From contig QYAI01000073.1 of the NCBI GenBank assembly GCA_003988855.1, forward strand, positions 1-64,000: a DNA stretch of 64,000 bases, in the 5' to 3' direction. Shown here piece by piece: positions 56,322 to 64,000 of this stretch. Numbering within the stretch: position 1 is the first letter of the stretch; each line of letters opens with the position of its first letter. The notes under the pieces are model-generated. The model worked only from the letters and a program-made list of their open reading frames with translations, made no database searches and was not told where the DNA came from. The stretch comes from Arachnopeziza araneosa. Lineage: Eukaryota; Ascomycota; Leotiomycetes; Helotiales; Arachnopezizaceae. The position numbers and the translations under genes are program-made.

Positions 56322-59126
56322 TCATATATCATCGTCCTCATCTTCGGCCTCGGCCCTTCGCTTTCCCCTACTATCTAGCGTATTGAGGCTAATTGCATCG
56401 TCATCTCTACCTTTCATAGCCAAAGCCTGTCTCCCGGTATCCGAGCTCTCTAGGAATTCTCTAAGTTTCTCCTTTCCAATCTCAATAGCTTGGTTGGAAG
56501 CTGCATTCCCCATGCGCAACATAGGACCCCAGAGATTAAGAGTGTAGGTAACGTAGGCGGCGGCGCCTAGAAGGATGAGAAATATGAAGTACACTGGATT
56601 CCGAAGGACTGTATGAAATGTTAGACGTCGAAACTTGACATTCATGTGAGAACTTACCAGCAACGATCTCGTTCCACCCAAGCGCAAGTAGTAAGCCATA
56701 GAAATAGAGTGGAACTTGGGCCACGCCGCCAATAGCACTTCGCTTCGCTTCCACATATACGCCATCAGCAGTTTTCTTGAATCTCACTACGAGATCCTGG
56801 CGTTTAGCTTCGCTAAGAATCGTCATTTCCTCCTCCAAACTTTTACCTTCCTCTTCATCCACACCTCCAATTGGCGTAAGATCCTCTTCATCTTTTGGAT
56901 CCACACTAGCTGGTGCGTTGCCAATCCAATCTGGTAGGTCAGGAGGGGCATAGGTCTCGGCTAATCTAAATCGGGACAATAACGGAATAAGAGACAATGT
57001 TGAATCCTTTGCCTTGGTGTACATTCCCTCAATATCATCCGTCGGCCGCCATATTCTTGGCACACCAGCCTCGTCATAGCGGAACTTATCTTCAAAATTC
57101 TCTCGAAGTTTGAGTAAGATATTTCCCTCCATGACTTCTTCATCAATCCTGGCTCTCAGCACGCCCCAACTCTTTCGTCGCAAGCGCCAAAGTCCGACTT
57201 CGATCTCGTCTTGGTCAGCATCGAAACTTTTTGCTCTTTCGACAAAGCGAGTTTCAGCCTCTTTAACCGTGGAGGTGAAGAGAATCCATATCCTATCCCA
57301 GAGATCTTTCTCTGTTGCTGGCTTCTCCTCAGTTTCAGGTGCACCGCTACCACCACGTCCAGAGCCGAGTTTGTTGAATTCTAACCCGACCGAGTCGCCC
57401 AAACGTGACCTTACCCACCTCTCAACTCGAGTTGCTAATCGTCGCATCTCCTCTTTTCGTAAGCGGCCGCTCACTTCATCCAAATCTTTCTCATATAGTA
57501 TATATTGCTGCTTGAAGTTGGTCCATGGAACTCCTTCGATGGCTAAGCTCTTGGCCTCTGTCTCGAATTGCTTCAATGCAATTTGCTTCTCACGCTCCAC
57601 AATCTCGGCAAATTCGTATGAAGCCCCTTTCTTTTGGCCAGCTTTGACTGCTAAAGATACAGAATCGCTGAACGATGCCACTCCGGACTTGTGTCCGGCT
57701 GACAGCTGACCTTGGTACAAAGCCTTCAAACGAGTATCAATTTTACCCTCTAGCTCAACTCGCTTCCTAGTATAAACGCCTTTGTGATATCGGCTTGCCT
57801 CGGCTTCAAAAGCTTTGATGCTCTTTACTCGGGCTGCTTTTCCGGATGCACCCAAATCTTTCAGCACGGTAGGTTTGCCAAGTCGAACGCCTTCGGCTTG
57901 TTTCTCTTCGAGTGGCGATATCGACACATCAAAAGCCTCCAAAACTTCTCTAGAAATCTCATCGCATCGAAACTGTGCCAGTAATTCTTGCTGCGTGGGT
58001 AGATCCAAATCCTTATTATTAACAATTTGGTCCCAGACACCTTCCGCATATACTGAGAAGCCATCTGCAGGTATTCTCCGATGATATTCTGGGAGGAAAA
58101 TCCCGCCTTCCAATTCATGGTGTACGTCAACCTCGGTCTTCAAGGCTCGGTGACCAACTCTAAACCGAGTTCCTAATCTACCTACTTCCGATATAAATTT
58201 GTCTGGTTGTAATATCTTGTGAGGTAGCGCCGCAAACGCAAAATCAAAGTAGTCCTCGATCCGTGACTTCTCCAGGCCTGTCGGTTTGGAGAGGGATGTC
58301 CATATGTTTGTCAAGTCTGCAATAAGAGTATTTCGAAGATTGGCGAGAGGTGTGGTACCCAAGTGGTCGCGAATAACGAAGAAGAGAAGAGACCGGGGAT
58401 TTGATCTGGCCGAGTCAGAGACACATAGCACTCGAAGCCACAACATGACTTACTGTTTATCTTTCAAGAATAGCTGCAGATTAACTTCAAAGACTGTCTT
58501 TAATAATCCCATATTCGCCCCTTGGTATAACCCAACCTGATGCTCCCAAATATTGACGATGAGGACCTCGCTTGTAGCCAATGCAAATAGAGCACTTTTC
58601 CGCTCAAAATCTTGATCTTCTCCTCTTTCTCTGCCATCCGTGCCTTCAACATCCATAACTAGAATATTATCGGCCATCTTATGCGCCACATCCCCATCAG
58701 CGCCTTCTCGTTTGTTCTTGGACATCCATATTCCTTTAGTAGTTTGCCGTCGTTCAGTCTCGGACATGACACCGAATTGTGTACCAAATAGATGGTTGAG
58801 TAGTGTTGATTTTCCAGTGGACTGTGAACCAAAGACAGAGATGAGGTGGTAGTTGAAGCCAGATTGTGCGATCTTGGTGACTTGGAGATACTTATTAAGA
58901 TTTGGGCTAGAGGGCTGTCAGTCAAAATCCTTGACTTGCAAAATTCCCAGTACTTGAACTCCTTGTCTTCATCAATAACCTGTATGCCATGCTCATACTG
59001 CTCCGCCGTTGGCGCATCCCCTACTCCTGCAAAGTGGCCGTTCATCGTCAGGACTGAGGGCGCGGTAGGAAATCGTGAAGCTACAGATGGCCTCCTGGTG
59101 TCGTGTCCGTTAGTTTGAGAGGTCAT
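56322..59126 (-). CDS. SEY1: Sey1/atlastin-like ER membrane fusion GTPase
   Basis: A dynamin-like GTPase that fuses ER tubules. Four exons, 59126-58954, 58906-58454, 58405-56658 and 56608-56322, give 886 aa with all frames joining. Intron 1 is 47 nt and ends CCCTCTAG. GTPase motifs: G1 [18 protein letters not shown], switch [10 protein letters not shown]3 [16 protein letters not shown] and G4 [13 protein letters not shown] long helical bundle follows (about 300-720), then two membrane segments forming a hairpin: [18 protein letters not shown] and [20 protein letters not shown]. The acidic cytosolic tail ends AEDEDDDI. The RHD3/Sey1 family length is about 800-880 aa, so this is complete. Expected in the ER membrane. 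Confidence 0.96.
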
Positions 59127-60857
59127 AATGGCGAGGCGAAAAAGGAGCGAATGATGCCTTGATATCAATGTGTTAATCTTGTGACGCTGCCAGGGTTGGG
59201 TTTGGTGGTGTACTCCAGAAAGGACAGCCATATCGGCGAAAATACATGCCGATATCTCGCTTAACTGTCCTGTTCGAGATTACAATGGTTCTTGGTCGAC
59301 ACCAGTTTTCTTCGCCATTGGGTAGGGGCTTCGGTTTTGCTGAGTACAAATCTCAGAGGACGTCAATGTGGCAGATATCAGTCTCTGGTGAGACCCCAAT
59401 TTTCTGTCTCGCAACGCAGTTTGAGTTAACTTTTTGTCTGTCAAAGCGACGATGACGTCAAATGTTCAAGGTTCAGACGAAAACACATTTGAAGTAGGTA
59501 CTCTTAAAGAAACACGAAGTTGTAGTACAAATCGCAAAAGTAATAAAGATGAATAGGTTTAAATCTTTGAGGTGAATCTTTCAAAATGAGTCTATTTTCG
59601 GACTTTTCCCAAAAAGAGTTTCTTGCCGCGTTCTTTTATTATGCTTGCGTCTCTAAACGAAATTAGTTTCTTGCCGTGTTTGGGTGTACGAGTACTCTCG
59701 CTTACGATTTTCTTTCGAACTGGCTCTAGTCCTTTGTCGTGCATTTATGAATTGGTCCTCAGGCATTCCAAAGCTTCTCTGATCGAACACAAGTTCACCT
59801 TCTTTCTCGTCTTATTTAGATACAGGACTCTATAGTCAAATTGAGAAGGCCCGAGAAAACCCCTTGGAATGATCATTCACAAATTACGAAGTTGAATAAG
59901 ATGAGCTATGAACACTGTTTTAAACTGCCTTTTCCTATTCAATAACTTATCCGTCTATATTCCAAGATGTGTACATTTTCTCGATACCAGAATCACTATG
60001 AGGTTTTTCTTAATAAAATAGACCGTCTGAACTCTAGTATTCTCCAGAATCGGAATCATGCGTTGTTTCTCCTCGCCTTCATACTCTTTGCACTGTCATA
60101 ATCATCTTGCATTCACTGCTCCAATTTTTCCTTGTCTCATGGCCGTATCTTGTTTGTGTTTTTCCCGGCTTGGCTTCTCTCAGCTCTCTATCTCTATTTG
60201 ATGCTGCTCTTCCCGAGGTCTTCGTGAACAAGAAAGTGGATTCATGTTTGGCGGCAATAGAGGAAATTGAACTCACAAGGCTGCAAAGACAGCTTAAAGG
60301 GTTCCCATTAGTGGCAAATGAAAGCATGCAAAGTTTTGCAATATTTGGGTGGATTTTGTGAAGTGGAGTAAGTTAGCAGTGTGTGTCCTTCTCTTAACTT
60401 TTTGCCCAATGTACAAGTACAATAAGAAGGGTGTGGTCGATCATGATAGCTAATTCAAGCGAGCGTTGAACTCATATAAGCGCAGTAGAAATTGTACATC
60501 ATAGGAAATCTACTCAGCTAAATTCCATGTGCAAGCATAGCAGCCACGGAAAAAGTAAAAGGTAAATTAAGTTGATGATAAAACAGAAAGTATAATTCTA
60601 CTCAACAGAAAGACTCTCCGAATCGTATCATCCCTTTCTTTCCTTTGTTATGAAGTCGCTGTGGGCGCATAACCATTAAGGTAAGATTCAGTGGTGGGCA
60701 AAGAAATAAGAAGTAGAGAGCTAATAAATAACCAAAACAATAAATTGAAAGCATGCTTTGACGAGTCAGAATAAGCCTCTTTAAATGCACTCTGAAGAAT
60801 GGTACTATCAATAGTCTACTTAAATGATACCATCAACATATTCAGATTCGTTGACAT
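59127..60857. other. Intergenic, 1.7 kb
   Basis: SEY1 promoter side and 3' flank of the DUF3245 gene. ORFs around 60079-60361 on both strands were examined and not supported. Confidence 0.5.
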
Positions 60858-61787
60858 TTAGTTCTTCAAAACTAAAGCCGCAGCTCTAAGTTTTGCTCGC
60901 TTCTTCTTCTCTCTCTTCTTCATCTTCTTCTGCTCGGCAAGATCCAGTATTCGATCTTCAACTGGCTGAGCACTTGATTTCAAGACACTGGCCGTCGCAA
61001 CAGGACCATTTTCCGCAGCCGAAGAATCCTCGTCATTCACGTCTGATTTGTTGTTGGGCAAAACAATTTTGCTAGACGGATTTTCTTCTTTTGGAAGACC
61101 TCCATTCAGTAACGCTTGTAGTCTGGCTTCAATCTTGGAAGCTATATCCGGATTCGCTTTCTCAGCTTCCTGCTTTCTTTTCTTCGACTTATGCCGTCTC
61201 TCCTCTGAATCACTCTTATCTTGCTTTTCAAGAGTTTTGGCGTCTTGGTTATAATTCAGACTCAAAATTTCCTTTGATATACCTGACCTAACAATGTTGT
61301 CTTCTTCCACATTATCGCTCTCCGTCCTCCTAGATATTTTATCTTCCGACTTCAATTTCGTCTTCCGTTTCTTGGATTTCCCCAGACCTGATCGACCTTC
61401 TTCTTCATCACTGCTATCATGCTTCAAGCCCCTTTTAGCGCTAGTAGCCTTTTCCTCTGCATCTCGAGCTTTACTGGCTTTGAGTCCTTTTGCGGGAAAA
61501 AACCTTGCTCGCAATGCCTTGTTGTTTCGCTCCGCGTCGTTAACTAGAAACTCCGCCGGGATAGGTGCACCTACGCCTAAGTATTGAGGCTGGTTTCGAA
61601 ATAGGATGGCATCCTCGGCGTCAAGCTCCTCGTCTGTCTTGGTGGGCTTTTGGGATTTCGAAGACGAGGCTGTCCATGATTTGACAAGAGCTTCTCGTTG
61701 AGCTAATGCGACTGCTATTCGATTTGAGATGACATCAAATTCCTCTTGTGAAACCTTCGTAGTTTTTTTGGGTTCATCGTTGCCCAT
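60858..61787 (-). CDS. DUF3245 family protein, lysine-rich
   Basis: A single exon, 309 aa from MGNDEPKK (an upstream in-frame ATG at 61814 would add nine residues). The N-terminal part, REALVKSWTA and DAEDAILFRNQPQYLGVGAP followed by IPAEFL, matches the conserved core of fungal DUF3245 proteins. The rest is highly charged with many KKRK-type clusters (KSKKRKTKLK, RRHKSKKRKQ, KKMKKREKKKRAKLRAAAL), suggesting a nuclear or nucleolar location. Composition resembles small ribosome-biogenesis factors; the function is unknown. It is divergent from the ligase gene, whose start is about 240 bp away. Confidence 0.85.
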   Translation of the reverse strand: MGNDEPKKTTKVSQEEFDVISNRIAVALAQREALVKSWTASSSKSQKPTKTDEELDAEDAILFRNQPQYLGVGAPIPAEFLVNDAERNNKALRARFFPAKGLKASKARDAEEKATSAKRGLKHDSSDEEEGRSGLGKSKKRKTKLKSEDKISRRTESDNVEEDNIVRSGISKEILSLNYNQDAKTLEKQDKSDSEERRHKSKKRKQEAEKANPDIASKIEARLQALLNGGLPKEENPSSKIVLPNNKSDVNDEDSSAAENGPVATASVLKSSAQPVEDRILDLAEQKKMKKREKKKRAKLRAAALVLKN

Positions 61788-62024
61788 TGTTCTGTGCTCT
61801 GAGAGACAATTCACACGAGAAAATTAATTGATGTGGTGTCAATTTAGTGGCTTCAGCCTTCCCACGTGCAAAATTTCTTGGAGCCTTGCTGTTTTAGGCT
61901 TCTCGGCCGCCGTATCAAGAAAGCTCTCGTCGCGGTTCCATCCGAAGAGGACAAGAATCTTGATAGACCAATATCAACAAACACAATTGACGGTTCTGAG
62001 TGTCTCTGATACCCCTCCGTCAAG

Positions 62025-63500
62025 ATGTTCAAACTTGTCCGTAGCCAGCCTGTGGCGGCTGCTTTCAAATCCAGCAAGGTCGGTTTTACGGGATACAATA
62101 GGGGAAATATATTAACAGCCTTTAGTTCTCTCCTTCCCGATTGGCAGGAGTTGCGCAACAGAAGAGAGCTTTGAGTATACATGAGTATCTCTCAGCTGAT
62201 CTGCTAAGAAAGGTTGGCGTATTCAGAGTCCCTTCGCAAGCTTGAAGCTAATCTACGGGCAGTACGGAATTGGAGTTCCCCAAGGCTCAGTCGCAACGAC
62301 CGCAGCAGAAGCAGAGGCCATTGCAAAGGAGATTGGCGGAGATGATATGGTTATCAAAGCACAGGTTCTAGCTGGTGGACGTGGCAAAGGCACCTTCGAT
62401 AATGGCTTGAAAGGAGGTGTTAGAGTTATATACTCTCCAACCGAAGCCAAGATGTTTGCCGACCAGATGATCGGCCACAAGCTTGTCACAAAGCAAACTG
62501 GTGCTCAAGGTCGTCTCTGCAACTCTGTCTACATCTGCGAGCGCAAATTTGCTCGTCGGGAATTCTATCTCGCCATCTTGATGGATCGAGGCTCTCAGGG
62601 ACCTGTTATCGTGTCTTCATCCCAAGGAGGTATGGATATCGAAACCGTTGCCAAGGAGAACCCAAGTGCCATTACTACGACATATATCGATATTCATACC
62701 GGTGTTACTGATGAGATCGCAGTCAAGATTGCTACAGATCTTGGTTTCAGCGAGCAGTGCATTGAGGATGCAAAGGACACAATTCAAAAGTTATACAAGA
62801 TCTTCATGGAGAAGGATGCTACTCAGATTGAGATCAATCCCCTTTCCGAGACATCAGATCACAAGGTTCTTGCAATGGATGCCAAGCTTGGATTTGATGA
62901 CAATGCCGAGTTCCGCCAAAAGGAGATCTTCTCATGGCGGGATACCACACAAGAGGATGCTGAGGAAGTCCGTGCTGCAGAGTCGGGTCTCAACTTCATC
63001 AAGCTTGGAGGTGATATCGGATGCTTAGTTAATGGTGCTGGTCTTGCCATGGCTACCATGGACATCATCAAGCTCAATGGAGGCGAACCTGCTAACTTCC
63101 TTGACGTTGGTGGTGGAGCCACTCCCCAAGCTATCAGGGAAGCTTTCACTTTGATCACAAGCGATCCTAAGGTTACCGCCATCTTTGTCAACATTTTCGG
63201 TGGTATCGTACGATGTGATGCAATTGCTCAAGGTCTTATCAGCGTAGTTGAGAGCATGAACCTCCGCATCCCAATCATTGCCCGTTTACAAGGAACAAAT
63301 ATGGAAGCCGCACACAAGTTGATCAACGAGTCAGGGATGAAGATCTTCTCGATTGATGATTTACAGAGTGCTGCTGAGAAGGCGGTGCAATTCTCAAAGG
63401 TTGTGAAGATGGGTAAGTCAAGTTAACCATGAACCGAATTTTGCTAATTATTATAGCGCGTGACATCGATGTTGGTGTCGAGTTTTCCCTGGGCATTTGA
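62025..63500 (+). CDS. LSC2: Succinyl-CoA ligase beta subunit, mitochondrial
   Basis: TCA-cycle enzyme converting succinyl-CoA to succinate with ATP (or GTP) formation, in the mitochondrial matrix. Four exons, 62025-62082, 62148-62212, 62263-63412 and 63457-63500, give 438 aa. A basic N-terminal presequence ([20 protein letters not shown]) precedes the ATP-grasp domain beginning [20 protein letters not shown]. Motifs: [13 protein letters not shown] (nucleotide loop), [11 protein letters not shown] (metal site) and the C-terminal [19 protein letters not shown] (phosphate/CoA-binding half). The last exon reads [13 protein letters not shown]. The first donor (GTTTTA) is weak, but only this choice keeps frame. 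Confidence 0.95.
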
Positions 63501-64000
63501 GCGATGATTGACACGCTTCGTGCGTTTCCTGTGTATTGTTTTCCTCGCCTTTAGATGATGGGTTGAGCGTGTATAATGTTACTGATTGAAATGATGCCTG
63601 TTTACACATTTCCTTGTGATTCCCATCTTGTCTCGATTTGTATTAATGGACCTTCTCTACGGAGATGATTTCGAAGATAAATAACTTGACACCAATCGAG
63701 GATGCACATAGTCAGTTCCTTCAATCACTCAGCTCACCGCATTCTTCAATACCTTACATGCTAATAAAATAACCTTTCCGCTGTACTCCATTCGAGAAAG
63801 TTCAAAAGCCCATCGGCTTAATGCTTCTGGTTTATGAGATCAACTCGTCACCAATGAAATTAGCTACACAGCCACTTTGTTAGGCCTGTTTCGTAATCGG
63901 TTTGCAGCCGACCTCTCCACTTGACTGCTAATTATTAGAAGCCTCCTCAGATTAGGCAACGCTGCAAATACTATAAAAAGCATCTCACCAATCGCAACAG
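63501..64000. other. 3' flank of LSC2, no gene seen
   Basis: AT-rich sequence to the window edge; no start of a neighbouring gene is recognisable. Confidence 0.5.

Noticed and set aside
1..64000. tRNA, rRNA and CRISPR arrays
   Set aside because: Scanned for TTCGAAT/TTCGATT-type T-loops and regular spacer repeats; none had a supporting cloverleaf or array, and CRISPR is not expected in a fungus.

Overview
This window is nuclear DNA from a filamentous ascomycete (Pezizomycotina), most likely a leotiomycete. The evidence is the gene structure: short introns of about 45-125 nt with GT..AG ends and CTAAC/CTGAC branch sites. The gene families also fit: HET, NACHT/ankyrin, CFEM-GPCR, glutamic protease, GH128. 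No tRNA, rRNA or CRISPR array was recognised. Organism and functions are inferred from sequence patterns alone; no search was run.

Layout. (1) 0-10.3 kb: the N-terminal part of a STAND/NACHT-type protein (minus, near or past the left edge), an uncharacterised multi-exon gene with a related N-terminal domain (3379-5822, minus), and a VIT-VWA protein (6456-10275, plus). (2) 10.3-19.4 kb: mostly non-coding, with a decayed membrane/RGS-like gene fragment, a 1.7-kb pyrimidine-rich low-complexity zone, a secreted GH128 glucanase (14648-15799, minus) and several degenerate repeats. (3) GMP synthetase (19394-21445, plus). (4) 22.2-31.5 kb: an NLR-like DUF7708-NTPase-ankyrin gene (minus), a solo LTR with its target-site duplication, and a HET-domain gene broken at its 5' end. 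(5) 32.1-37.4 kb: a secreted or surface set made up of an SGNH/CE2-type esterase, a glutamic (G1) protease and a CFEM-containing Pth11-type receptor. (6) 37.4-41.9 kb: gene-poor, with poly-C and degenerate tandem repeats. (7) 41.9-64 kb: mostly housekeeping genes: carnitine acetyltransferase, a small tetraspan protein, CENP-C/Mif2, RNase H2 subunit A, Sey1, a DUF3245 protein and the succinyl-CoA ligase beta subunit. A second HET gene with one in-frame stop lies among them.

Two themes stand out. First, non-self recognition/incompatibility-type genes recur through the window (two STAND-type N-termini, one complete NLR, two HET genes). Both HET genes carry TAG at the same conserved tryptophan codon of the first HET motif. 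Second, gene-poor stretches hold old, diverged repeats. The core genes serve separate pathways (purine synthesis, acetyl transfer, TCA cycle, kinetochore, ER fusion, RNA:DNA hybrid repair) and are not a functional cluster. Exon borders were worked out by reading splice sites and checking frame. For the main multi-exon genes the summed exon lengths are divisible by three.
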